From assembly GCA_902803275.1 (NCBI GenBank), contig CADCPE010000034.1, positions 1 to 7,837 on the forward strand: a stretch of DNA of 7,837 nt, given 5' to 3'. How positions within the stretch are numbered: the first letter of the stretch is position 1; every line of letters begins with the position of its first letter. The notes under the pieces were generated by a model. It was not told the DNA's origin, did no database searches, and saw nothing but the letters and a program-made list of their open reading frames with translations. Position numbers and translations under genes: made by a program. Below are positions 1-6,329 of the stretch, in pieces. The DNA comes from an uncultured Erysipelotrichaceae bacterium (GTDB taxonomy: Bacteria > Bacillota_I > Bacilli_A > Erysipelotrichales > Erysipelotrichaceae).

Positions 1-854
1 CCGCCGAAATCAAAGACCGAACCGACTGGATAGCCTTTGCACATAAGCGAATCGGTGACCATGACGCCATAGCCCTGCTTTTCTCTGAAGAAGATGTTCA
101 AGGCTGCCAAGGTTGAATGGTTGCCATCGCAGATCGCTTCCGCAAAGGTGTCATGGCTTCTGAAAGCTGCACCTACAGCGCCGTTTTCACGATGGCCCAG
201 GGCAGTCATGCCGTTGTATGTATGGGTAAATCCTTTTGCGCCATTGGCCAAAGCCATCATGGCGATATCGTAGGTCGTATCGGTATGGCCGATAGAAGCG
301 CAGACACCGGTCTTGGCACAGTATCTGATCAGCGCAAAATCCTCATCGTGTTCAGGAGCCAGAGTGATTATTCTGATGATGTTGCCGCTGGCTTCCTGAT
401 ATTCCTTGAATTCTTCAACTGTCCCCTTGACGATGTATTCTTCAGGCTGAGCACCCTTGTACTTTACATCAAGATACGGTCCTTCAAAGTGAATGCCGAG
501 GATCTCTGCTCCTGCAGGTTCTTCCTTCTTAACTTCGCCGATCTCCTTGACGGCCTTCTTGAGTGTATCGTGGGACTGCGTTAAAGTCGTCGGACAGAAA
601 CCGCAGACTCCTTCGCTTGGAAGATATCTGGCCCATTCTCTCAGACCGTCTTTTCCTCCGGCTGTCGCATCATAGCCATGAAAACCATGGGTATGGACAT
701 CATAGAAACCCGGGACGATTCTTTTATCTCCGTAATCCTTATCGACCGGTTTCTCATTATATGGGTAGACTGCTTTGATTGCTCCATCTTCGATCTCGAT
801 CTGTGCACTCATCAGTGTTGAAGCAATATAAACTCTGGTACTTTGAATTATCAT
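1..854 (-). CDS. nagA: N-acetylglucosamine-6-phosphate deacetylase, 3' end outside window
   Basis: Cytoplasmic amidohydrolase that removes acetate from N-acetylglucosamine-6-phosphate to give glucosamine-6-phosphate, the entry to amino-sugar catabolism and cell-wall recycling. The visible 284 codons read without a stop. Motifs in order: PGFYDVHTHG (residues 48-57, metal-binding HxH), HFEGPY (122-127, with the expected metal-ligand Glu124), IGHTDTTYD (188-196, His190), THTYNGM (210-216, His211), DGNH (243-246) and VTDS (266-269, catalytic Asp268). The order and spacing fit NagA, whose members are about 380-390 residues, so roughly 100 C-terminal residues are missing to the left. The HxH pair resembles the two-metal Bacillus-type enzyme; E. 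coli NagA lacks it. The start is ATG at 854-852, with AAGGAG about 10 bases upstream (minus strand). It is transcribed divergently from the 933 gene. Family assignment is firm; in vivo substrate is inferred from family. Confidence 0.95.
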   Translation of the reverse strand, partial: MIIQSTRVYIASTLMSAQIEIEDGAIKAVYPYNEKPVDKDYGDKRIVPGFYDVHTHGFHGYDATAGGKDGLREWARYLPSEGVCGFCPTTLTQSHDTLKKAVKEIGEVKKEEPAGAEILGIHFEGPYLDVKYKGAQPEEYIVKGTVEEFKEYQEASGNIIRIITLAPEHDEDFALIRYCAKTGVCASIGHTDTTYDIAMMALANGAKGFTHTYNGMTALGHRENGAVGAAFRSHDTFAEAICDGNHSTLAALNIFFREKQGYGVMVTDSLMCKGYPVGSVFDFG

Positions 855-880
855 TTTCTATAACTCCTTATCTACTTTCA

Positions 881-889
881 ATTCTAGCA
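881..889 (-). promoter_or_regulatory. Candidate extended -10 promoter for nagA
   Basis: Read on the minus strand, this is TGCTAGAAT: an extended -10 (TGn) joined to a -10 hexamer one base from TATAAT. It lies 27 bases upstream of the nagA start codon, leaving a short leader that contains the AAGGAG ribosome site. No good -35 hexamer is visible, which is normal for extended -10 promoters. Inferred from sequence only. Confidence 0.5.
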
Positions 890-901
890 CAACAAATAGA
901 G

Positions 902-923
902 TATAATTGATAGTGGTAAAGGA
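902..923 (+). promoter_or_regulatory. Candidate -10 (TATAAT) and ribosome site for the 933 membrane protein gene
   Basis: A perfect TATAAT occupies 902-907, and AAAGGA at 918-923 sits 9 bases before the ATG at 933. No strong -35 is present; the best is TTCAAT near 877-882, with a 19-base spacer. The -10 lies only 13 bases beyond the nagA extended -10 on the opposite strand, so the two promoters are almost back to back and RNA polymerase binding to one may hinder the other. Confidence 0.45.
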
Positions 924-932
924 AACACATTT

Positions 933-1478
933 ATGCCAGAAAGAAAAATTATCAAAGCCAGAGACCTGACAGGATTAAGCATCTATCAGGATCCAAAAAG
1001 AGGAACGATCTTCTATGACATCTTCACCAGGAAGGGCTATATCCTGACTTCCTCAGATGTAAAGACATATACGATCTATCAGTCAATGCTGCCGTTGTGC
1101 TTTATCGTGGCTTTTGCGGCGACATCGTTTTTTTCTCTTAACTATGTAACAGCTCTTGTTGTTTTCTTGGTTCTGTTCATATCTGTCATGATCCTGTTCA
1201 GAGTAAAGTTCTTCTATACATTGCCTGAAGCGGTCGACTGGAAACCGGTCAAAAGAGAAAACATCTTCGTCTGGATGGCTATGAACTTCTCCAGAAGCAG
1301 ACTCATCATACTGGCGGCGATGCTTGCAGCCCTGACGATCATGATGCCGATATATGCCAACATCGAAAAAATGAGCGGCATGACACTTTACGGAAGTTAT
1401 GCGGCAGCAGCCGTAACCTTTATCGGAATGATCATCTGTATAGTCTCCCTGATCGTCAAAACGAAAAATGAATACTAA
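933..1478 (+). CDS. Four-helix membrane protein of unknown function
   Basis: I do not recognise this 181-residue protein. It begins with about 48 soluble, basic residues (KIIKARDLTG near the start; a YDIFTRKGYIL stretch at 28-38). Four hydrophobic segments follow, near residues 50-68, 71-89, 122-142 and 154-175. The second and third helices are joined by a polar, positively charged loop (about 90-121, with WKPVKREN). The C-terminus is short and basic (KTKNEY). This pattern suggests an inner-membrane protein with both termini in the cytoplasm. No catalytic motif or transporter signature is visible. The start is supported by AAAGGA at 918-923. The gene stands alone: divergent nagA on the left, a terminator directly after its stop on the right. 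It is probably a real gene, given its ribosome site, composition and terminator. Confidence 0.85.
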   Translation: MPERKIIKARDLTGLSIYQDPKRGTIFYDIFTRKGYILTSSDVKTYTIYQSMLPLCFIVAFAATSFFSLNYVTALVVFLVLFISVMILFRVKFFYTLPEAVDWKPVKRENIFVWMAMNFSRSRLIILAAMLAALTIMMPIYANIEKMSGMTLYGSYAAAAVTFIGMIICIVSLIVKTKNEY

Positions 1479-1501
1479 AAAAGCTCAAATGAGCTTTTTT
1501 T
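1477..1501. terminator. Two-way rho-independent terminator between convergent genes
   Basis: AAAAAAGCTC (1477-1486) pairs with GAGCTTTTTT (1491-1500) around an AAAT loop. The A and T runs make it symmetrical, so it can end transcription from both strands. It begins inside the stop codon of the plus-strand gene (1476-1478) and reaches into the stop codon of the minus-strand gene (1502-1500). One compact hairpin therefore closes both units with no spare bases. Confidence 0.85.
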
Positions 1502-1985
1502 AGATCACAGATACTATTGCTCCGATCGCCAAACAGGCCGGCAGTCCTATCAGAGATCCGATCAGTGACTGTCTGATATGAAAACCGTAATCCTGATATT
1601 CTTTCATATCTTCAGTTCCGGGAATCCGGACTTTTTTTGAATGACAGAACCACAGACAGTCAACGATCAGTGCATCATACCAGGCAATGATCAGCCAGAT
1701 GATATATGAGATTGTGAAACCTTCAAGGAAAGTGTTGGCCTTGTTGACCTTCTTTATGATTAGGGCGAACAGCACAATAAACACGACGACAGCCACTCCC
1801 TTGCGTATCAGATCCATCGCAGAGAATCTTTTTTCTCTTTCAGGCACGATACCCAGTTCCACGCATCTTCTGACTATCTGCGGCGGATAATCGCTTAAAG
1901 CCGTCAGTGGATTTCTGATGGTGGCGGGTATGACGATCATCGTAAATAAAACTATCGCGATCAGCCCTTCAACAAGGATAACCAT
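1500..1985 (-). CDS. Four-helix membrane protein of unknown function, second gene of the MocA-type unit
   Basis: A 161-residue hydrophobic protein with likely helices near residues 2-20, 62-77, 91-111 and 139-160. A soluble basic stretch lies between helices 1 and 2 (NPLTALSDYPPQIVRR, then PEREKR). Polar residues stand out inside and after helix 3: WYDALIVDCLW (102-112), HSKK (115-118) and RIPGTEDM (120-127), followed by HIRQS (136-140). These look like conserved family signatures, and I have an impression of similar unnamed Bacillota membrane proteins, but I cannot name a family or assign a function. The start (ATG 1985-1983) has AAGAAGGG 10 bases upstream. The upstream oxidoreductase gene ends only 20 bases away, so the two are probably cotranscribed. 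The last codon overlaps the shared terminator. Confidence 0.85.
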   Translation of the reverse strand: MVILVEGLIAIVLFTMIVIPATIRNPLTALSDYPPQIVRRCVELGIVPEREKRFSAMDLIRKGVAVVVFIVLFALIIKKVNKANTFLEGFTISYIIWLIIAWYDALIVDCLWFCHSKKVRIPGTEDMKEYQDYGFHIRQSLIGSLIGLPACLAIGAIVSVI

Positions 1986-2005
1986 CTGCTGTTTTCCCTT
2001 CTTGT

Positions 2006-2983
2006 TTATTTGAAATAGATATTCCCTGAATGCAGGCTGTCTTCAAGAACTCTGATCGTCTTGAGGGTCAGCTTGTTCAGCTCCTGTGCTTTCTTAAGAT
2101 CATTGGCGTTGATCATCTTCTTAAGCACATCATATTCGTGATAATGTGGAAGTTCGTCATGCCTGTTCAGGGCAAAACTCCTGCTCTTGCCGGAATTGTC
2201 CGTGAAAGTTATATGGGCTATCACGCTGCTGGCTTCATCAGATCTGATATAGCCCTTATCTCCCTGGATGCAGAAGTAGTTTGGCGCACGACAGTCTTTT
2301 GCGCTTATGGCATTAACCTTGAATTTTCCATAGTCCATAACCAGTACTCCTGAAGTATCGACCTTCTTGTACATGTTAGGGAAATATTGAACTTTCTTAG
2401 GTGAGCCGAACAGACCTACTACGAAATTGATGTTGTAGATCCCCAGATCCATTAAAGCGCCACCGGCCATCTTATAGTCGAAAGCCGGAAGGATGATTCC
2501 TTTAAGCAGGCGGTCATATCTTGAAGAGTACTGTGAAAAGTTCAGGTTGACCATCTTGATCTCGCCGACTTCAGGGATCAGTTCTCTGACTTTCTCAAAG
2601 TTCGGCTTGTGCAGCAGTGTCACCGCATCAAAGATGATCTTCTTTTTCTTTCTGGCAAGATCGATCAGTTCCTTGGCCTGATCATAAGTTACCGTGAACG
2701 GCTTCTCCATGATGACGTGTTTATCAGCCAGCAGAGCCTTCTTTCCTGTCTCGTAGTGAAGACCGTTAGGAAGGGCCACATAGATCGCATCGATCTTCGG
2801 GTCGCTGTATATGTCATCGTTGTTGGTCGTACAGTAATCGATGTCATAGCGCTGCTTCAGTTCGCTGATCGCCTTCTCATTTCTTCCGCCGATGGCTCTG
2901 ATGTGATAGCCCTTGACCACCTTGACCGCATCAATAAAATGCGGAACGATGAAACCGGAACCAATAATGCCTACATTGATCAT
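2006..2983 (-). CDS. Gfo/Idh/MocA-family NAD(P)-dependent oxidoreductase
   Basis: Cytoplasmic dehydrogenase of the glucose-fructose oxidoreductase/inositol dehydrogenase/MocA family. Members oxidise or reduce sugars, inositols and related polyols with NAD(P). The 325-residue length is normal. The N-terminal Rossmann fold opens with VGIIGSGFI (4-12, GxGxxG-like). VALPNGLHYE (69-78) and the family motif MEKPF (92-96, Lys94) follow. The C-terminal domain carries AGGALMDLGIYNI (173-185), where Asp179 and Tyr183 match the conserved active-site region; the usual final His is Tyr here. The exact substrate cannot be read from sequence. The start (ATG 2983-2981) has AGAAGGA about 7 bases upstream. It leads a two-gene unit with the membrane protein ending at 1500 and is divergent from the HAD gene. 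Confidence 0.93.
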   Translation of the reverse strand: MINVGIIGSGFIVPHFIDAVKVVKGYHIRAIGGRNEKAISELKQRYDIDYCTTNNDDIYSDPKIDAIYVALPNGLHYETGKKALLADKHVIMEKPFTVTYDQAKELIDLARKKKKIIFDAVTLLHKPNFEKVRELIPEVGEIKMVNLNFSQYSSRYDRLLKGIILPAFDYKMAGGALMDLGIYNINFVVGLFGSPKKVQYFPNMYKKVDTSGVLVMDYGKFKVNAISAKDCRAPNYFCIQGDKGYIRSDEASSVIAHITFTDNSGKSRSFALNRHDELPHYHEYDVLKKMINANDLKKAQELNKLTLKTIRVLEDSLHSGNIYFK

Positions 2984-3014
2984 AATTATCCTTCTTTCTA
3001 ATGAAACAAAACCA

Positions 3015-3046
3015 TTATTAATCTTCTTGTCATTCTCATTTTACAA
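3015..3046 (-). promoter_or_regulatory. Weak candidate promoter for the oxidoreductase unit
   Basis: On the minus strand TTGTAA (3046-3041) could be a -35, and TAATAA (3020-3015) a -10, with a spacer of 20 bases that is longer than ideal; ATTAAT slightly upstream gives an 18-base spacer. A short leader with AGAAGGA precedes the ATG at 2983. The region is very A/T-rich, so chance matches are likely. Confidence 0.3.
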
Positions 3047-3052
3047 TATAAT
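3024..3052 (+). promoter_or_regulatory. Candidate promoter for the HAD/ceramidase-like unit
   Basis: A perfect TATAAT lies at 3047-3052, with TTCTTG (3024-3029) 17 bases upstream as a weak -35. A start of transcription 7 or so bases later (about 3058-3060) would leave only 2-4 bases before the ATG at 3062. That raises the question of which start codon is used (see the HAD entry). It overlaps the candidate promoter of the divergent oxidoreductase gene. Confidence 0.4.
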
Positions 3053-3057
3053 TAATC

Positions 3058-3073
3058 TAGGATGAAAGATGTG
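3058..3073 (+). promoter_or_regulatory. Ribosome site TAGGA that favours a GTG start at 3071
   Basis: TAGGA occupies 3058-3062, followed 8 bases later by an in-frame GTG at 3071-3073, an ideal spacing. The same TAGGA runs directly into the upstream ATG at 3062, so it cannot serve that codon. The GTG start would give MIKALFIDFDGT, the usual N-terminus for this phosphatase family. Confidence 0.45.
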
Positions 3074-3844
3074 ATAAAGGCACTGTTTATCGATTTCGAC
3101 GGGACACTGTTTTCTCATGCTCAGCACGATTTTCCTGATTCGGCGATCGAAGCTATCGATCAGGCAAGGGCCAACGGTATACTGGTTTTTCTTTGTACCG
3201 GCAGAGCCAAGTCCGAGTTTAAGCAGTTTGATCTGAGCAGACTGAATGTTGACGGCATGGTCCTGTGCAACGGACAGATCGTTTTAGACAGTAGAGGGAA
3301 TATCCTTTATGAGAATCCGATCAGCGGAAATCTTAAACAGAGGATTCTCGATATCTATATAAACAAGAAACAGCCGATCTATCTGGCAAACAACGAAGAA
3401 CTGATCCTCAATTTTGAAAATGAGACCATCAGAAGAGTCCAGAATGCTGTTTCATCACATATACCGCCGGTAAAGGAATATCACGGCGAAAACTTCTATA
3501 TGGCATCAGCCTTCTATGACAATGAGGATGAACTGGCTTTCCTTAACAGCATGAAAGACGAAGCTGAAGTCACCTACTGGCATGCCGGGGCTGTCGACAT
3601 CGTACAGAAGGGCGGATGCAAAAGCAACGGTATCATTAAGACGCTTGAGATCCTCGACATCCCGCTGAAAGAAACGATCGGCTTTGGTGACGGGGACAAC
3701 GACATAGACATGCTGAAGCACTGCGGTATCGGCGTAGCCATGGGCAACGCACCGGATTTCGTAAAGGAAGCTGCAGATTATGTAACAGATGACATTGACA
3801 ATGACGGCCTGTACAAGGCATTCAAACATTTCAAACTGATTTAG
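3062..3844 (+). CDS. Cof-type HAD-superfamily phosphatase
   Basis: Cytoplasmic Mg-dependent phosphatase of HAD subfamily IIB (Cof/YidA type). Members remove phosphate from sugar phosphates, flavin or pyridoxal phosphates and similar small molecules. All four HAD motifs are present: DFDGT (11-15; nucleophile Asp11, acid/base Asp13), LCTGR (44-48; Thr46), Lys187 in GGCKSNG, and GDGDNDIDM (209-217; Asp210 and Asp214). The region between motifs II and III holds the C2-type cap that sets substrate choice. The length (260 residues) is typical. The start is uncertain: ATG 3062 has no SD site, while GTG 3071 (257 residues) has TAGGA 8 bases upstream; the difference is three residues. It heads a two-gene unit, and its stop overlaps the ribosome site of the ceramidase-like gene, 10 bases on. 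The substrate cannot be told from sequence. Confidence 0.93.
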   Translation: MKDVIKALFIDFDGTLFSHAQHDFPDSAIEAIDQARANGILVFLCTGRAKSEFKQFDLSRLNVDGMVLCNGQIVLDSRGNILYENPISGNLKQRILDIYINKKQPIYLANNEELILNFENETIRRVQNAVSSHIPPVKEYHGENFYMASAFYDNEDELAFLNSMKDEAEVTYWHAGAVDIVQKGGCKSNGIIKTLEILDIPLKETIGFGDGDNDIDMLKHCGIGVAMGNAPDFVKEAADYVTDDIDNDGLYKAFKHFKLI

Positions 3845-3854
3845 GGGGAAATCT

Positions 3855-5021
3855 ATGCAGTATTCATTCAAAAAAATCAATATTGAAGCGCCGTTTCCTA
3901 CGACCCAATGCGGACACTCATGTCAGGTCGAAGAACTGAGCGAATTCCACGATCATCTTTATGCCAGAGTCCTTTCTTTCAAAAATGAGGAAAACTGGAT
4001 CATTCATTTGTCCATGGACCTATTGGCCTTCGATCTTGAACACCGCAATATTCTGGAGAACTATCTGCGTGATCATTATAAAGATGAGCGTATCAATGTC
4101 ATAACTTCGACGACTCATACCCACTATGCCAACAGTGTCAGAAATCCGAAATACGTCGAATATCTTACCGACTTGCTGTGCAGGGAAATAATCACCATGG
4201 AATATCGCGAACTGGAAGATGTCAGTTCCTCATACCAGAAACTTCACACTACGGCTGTAGGCAGATCGCGTATTTCCGGTCATGAAGAAAACAACGAATA
4301 TCTGTGTCTGATCAGATTCTTTGAAAAGGAAAACAATTTCCTGAATATCGTCTACTATAACTGCCATCCGACAATTCTGTTCGCGAATGTTCCGTATTTC
4401 TCAGCTGAATATCCGGGATATGTCTTAAGAAAACTCGAGGAAACCTATCCGCACACCGATTTCAGCTTCCTTCAGGGTGCAGCAGGCGATATCTCTTCAC
4501 GATTTGTCAGGCAGGGTCAGAGTTATGAAGATGTGGAGAAACTCGGCAGCGATCTGCTTAAGGATATTGACAAGCTGCTGAATGAAGAAAGTAAAAAAGT
4601 TCCACTTAAACTGGACTATAAAACCGTCACCATTCCTTATGAGCACGAATTTACACCGATCGACCTTTCCAAGATCAGAACCGATCTCTCTGACAGGGAA
4701 AAGGAAACGATCAGGCTCGGCCAGGAACAGAGAGCCAAACTCGAAGATTCCAGCAACAAGATCTTCGGCAAGCTCAACGACAGAGCCTATGTCGGGGCGC
4801 TTGATCTGGGCAGTGTGAAGATCATTTTCTATCCGAATGAGATCTTCTCCCGCTATATGAACTACATCGATCTTGATAAGGAGATGCTGGTAAGTTATTC
4901 AAATGGCTATGGACCTTATATCCTGCCATTGGACTTTGAATTCATAACTTATGAAATGTTCACTGATACGCTCACAAGAAAGACCAAAGAAAAAATAATC
5001 GAAACATTAAAAACAATCTAG
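3855..5021 (+). CDS. Neutral/alkaline ceramidase-like metallohydrolase, no signal peptide
   Basis: A 388-residue protein resembling the N-terminal catalytic domain of neutral/alkaline ceramidases (zinc amidases that cut N-acyl bonds). Recognisable landmarks: TSTTHTHYANS (84-94; HxH-type zinc site His88/His90), NCHPTIL (169-175; second zinc His171), SAEYPGYV (183-190), FLQGAAGDISSR (205-216), YPNEIF (326-331; Glu329 at the expected acidic ligand position) and SNGYGPYILP (349-358, active-site Tyr region). The N-terminus (MQYSFKKINIEAPF) has no signal peptide or membrane helix, so it is probably cytoplasmic, unlike classical secreted ceramidases. It is also much shorter than those (about 650-700 residues), lacking their C-terminal domain. 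The ribosome site AGGGGGA (3843-3849) overlaps the HAD stop codon, so the genes are translationally close. True substrate unknown; ceramide cleavage should not be assumed. Confidence 0.78.
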   Translation: MQYSFKKINIEAPFPTTQCGHSCQVEELSEFHDHLYARVLSFKNEENWIIHLSMDLLAFDLEHRNILENYLRDHYKDERINVITSTTHTHYANSVRNPKYVEYLTDLLCREIITMEYRELEDVSSSYQKLHTTAVGRSRISGHEENNEYLCLIRFFEKENNFLNIVYYNCHPTILFANVPYFSAEYPGYVLRKLEETYPHTDFSFLQGAAGDISSRFVRQGQSYEDVEKLGSDLLKDIDKLLNEESKKVPLKLDYKTVTIPYEHEFTPIDLSKIRTDLSDREKETIRLGQEQRAKLEDSSNKIFGKLNDRAYVGALDLGSVKIIFYPNEIFSRYMNYIDLDKEMLVSYSNGYGPYILPLDFEFITYEMFTDTLTRKTKEKIIETLKTI

Positions 5022-5027
5022 GATCAT

Positions 5028-5057
5028 AAAAGACAGAATTACACTTCTGTCTTTTTT
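5028..5057 (+). terminator. Rho-independent terminator of the HAD/ceramidase-like unit
   Basis: AAAAGACAGAA (5028-5038) pairs with TTCTGTCTTTT (5045-5055) around a TTACAC loop, and the T run continues to 5057. It starts 7 bases after the stop codon. It separates the two-gene unit from the downstream lipoprotein gene. Confidence 0.88.
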
Positions 5058-5084
5058 CTGCCTGAAGATGATAAGGATCTGATT

Positions 5085-5093
5085 TGATATACT
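5085..5093 (+). promoter_or_regulatory. Candidate extended -10 promoter for the lipoprotein gene
   Basis: TGATATACT is an extended -10 (TGn plus TATACT, one base from TATAAT). It would start transcription near 5100, giving a leader of about 36 bases that contains the strong AAAGGAGG site. A TATAAA at 5099-5104 is an alternative. No clear -35 is seen, and both lie in the A/T-rich gap after the terminator. Confidence 0.45.
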
Positions 5094-5122
5094 TATTCTA
5101 TAAATAAGATGAATAACACTTC

Positions 5123-5130
5123 AAAGGAGG
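5123..5130 (+). promoter_or_regulatory. Strong ribosome site that fixes the lipoprotein start at 5136
   Basis: AAAGGAGG is a near-perfect anti-16S match placed 5 bases before the ATG at 5136. An in-frame ATG lies 27 bases upstream at 5109 but has no ribosome site. It would also add nine polar residues in front of the signal peptide, so 5136 is the better start. Confidence 0.85.
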
Positions 5131-5135
5131 ATTCA

Positions 5136-6254
5136 ATGAAAAAGCTTATTATCTTCTTGATCTCGCTTTTTATCCTGTGTGCCTGTTCTTCTCCTGCATC
5201 AGGCTCCGGCACAGGAAACGGCAGCGGCAACGCTGCTCAAAAACAGGATGAAATGATCGCCGACAGGATCGTCCCCACCAAGGCTGTTGATCTGTCCGGT
5301 AAAATGATCTCACGCAATTTCGACAATATCTTTTCCGTAACCATTCCGGAAAACTGGAATATCACCGTCGGCGGTGCCGACTGGTATCTTTGGATCAGAT
5401 TATACGATCCGGCTGAACCGGCTCTGCAGGTATTCACAACGATCTCTACTACAGGCATCCTTAAAAGCGATCGGGCCAAGGAATACTATGAATACTGCTA
5501 CAACCTTACCGGTGACAACTATCTTTACGGTCCAACATCCGCCATGGTCGTAAACAGTTCAGCTACGATGGAAGAATACTTTGAAGACTACATGGATTAT
5601 ATCGACTGGATCGCCAAATATGATCCGACTTTCTCGGGATTTGATTTTCCATTGATCAAGGATTTCCAGAAGATAGAATCATGGGATGTCGATGATTCCT
5701 ATTCATCGATCGCCATCGACAACAAACTGATCCATGCCGAATACACGGAAGGACTCTCTCAGCAAAGATCCGAAGGGCTCTTTAACGGATGCTTTACCAA
5801 CGGTCTGTCAATGATGGATCCGGGATATGACTGCGGTTTCTATATCGTCTACAACATCAGCGGCATCTGTGCGCCGTATGGCATGCTTGCAGAGTATCAG
5901 GGCGTTCTGACCAGCATCCTCAACAGCATCCAATACACTGACTCGTGGCTCAAGAGCGCTGCACAGAATCAGCAGATCTCCTTCGAAACTGCCCAGCAGG
6001 TCAACCAGATCATGCAGCAGACTTCGCAGATAATTACTGACGGCTGGAATCAGCGTCAGGCTGCATATGACAGGATTTCTCAGGCATATTCTGATTCTAC
6101 TTTGGGCTATGATCGTTACTATGATACTGAGACCGGCGAGGTTTATAGAGTGGAATATGGAGTAATGGACAACTATACCGGTGATCGATATCAGCTCATC
6201 GAAAATGATTCCGATCTGTATTCACTTCCGGTAAGCGGATATATATACAAATAA
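5136..6254 (+). CDS. Secreted lipoprotein of unknown function
   Basis: A 372-residue exported lipoprotein. It opens with MKKLIIFLISLFILCAC: basic start, hydrophobic core and lipobox LCAC, so Cys17 would be lipidated and anchor the protein to the outside of the membrane. A Gly/Ser/Ala-rich flexible linker follows (18-35 or so). The folded region (about 45-270) begins with an FSVTIPENWNI-type beta-strand stretch and carries cysteines at about 121, 219, 233 and 245 that could pair outside the cell. A Gln-rich, probably helical segment (about 275-310) and a Tyr/Asp-rich tail (GYDRYYDTETGEVYRVEYG, ending SGYIYK) complete it. I have a loose recollection of similar tails in other clostridial exported proteins but no family name. 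It is a single-gene unit: terminators on both sides, and a convergent neighbour downstream. No enzyme motif or binding site is visible. Confidence 0.87.
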   Translation: MKKLIIFLISLFILCACSSPASGSGTGNGSGNAAQKQDEMIADRIVPTKAVDLSGKMISRNFDNIFSVTIPENWNITVGGADWYLWIRLYDPAEPALQVFTTISTTGILKSDRAKEYYEYCYNLTGDNYLYGPTSAMVVNSSATMEEYFEDYMDYIDWIAKYDPTFSGFDFPLIKDFQKIESWDVDDSYSSIAIDNKLIHAEYTEGLSQQRSEGLFNGCFTNGLSMMDPGYDCGFYIVYNISGICAPYGMLAEYQGVLTSILNSIQYTDSWLKSAAQNQQISFETAQQVNQIMQQTSQIITDGWNQRQAAYDRISQAYSDSTLGYDRYYDTETGEVYRVEYGVMDNYTGDRYQLIENDSDLYSLPVSGYIYK

Positions 6255-6276
6255 TTTCAGAAGCTGATAAGAACAC

Positions 6277-6312
6277 AAAAAAACGGTCTGTTTGATACAG
6301 ACCGTTTTTTTT
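6277..6312. terminator. Two-way terminator between the lipoprotein and PTS IIB genes
   Basis: AAAAAAACGGTCTGT (6277-6291) pairs perfectly with ACAGACCGTTTTTTT (6297-6311) around a TTGAT loop. It has a T run on the plus side and the matching A run for the minus strand, so it can close both convergent genes. The lipoprotein stop is 22 bases to the left and the IIB stop 17 bases to the right. Confidence 0.92.
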
Positions 6313-6329
6313 CAATTAACAGGTGCTTA

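Noticed and set aside
117..584. Open frame of 155 codons on the plus strand.
   Set aside because: It is antisense to nagA, whose motifs on the minus strand are clear; there is no ribosome site and the protein looks unordered.
2030..3001. Plus-strand open frames across the oxidoreductase gene.
   Set aside because: They are shadows of a well-supported minus-strand gene with intact family motifs; none has a ribosome site or recognisable product.
2984..3061. A riboswitch or structured leader in the divergent gap.
   Set aside because: Only 78 A/T-rich bases, shared by two promoters; no stable hairpin or known aptamer pattern was seen.
3506..3880. Minus-strand open frame of 124 codons.
   Set aside because: It overlaps the HAD motif III/IV region and the start of the ceramidase-like gene; no ribosome site or family resemblance.
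5109..5135. Earlier in-frame ATG for the lipoprotein.
   Set aside because: No ribosome site, and it would place nine polar residues before the signal peptide; ATG 5136 has AAAGGAGG at ideal spacing.
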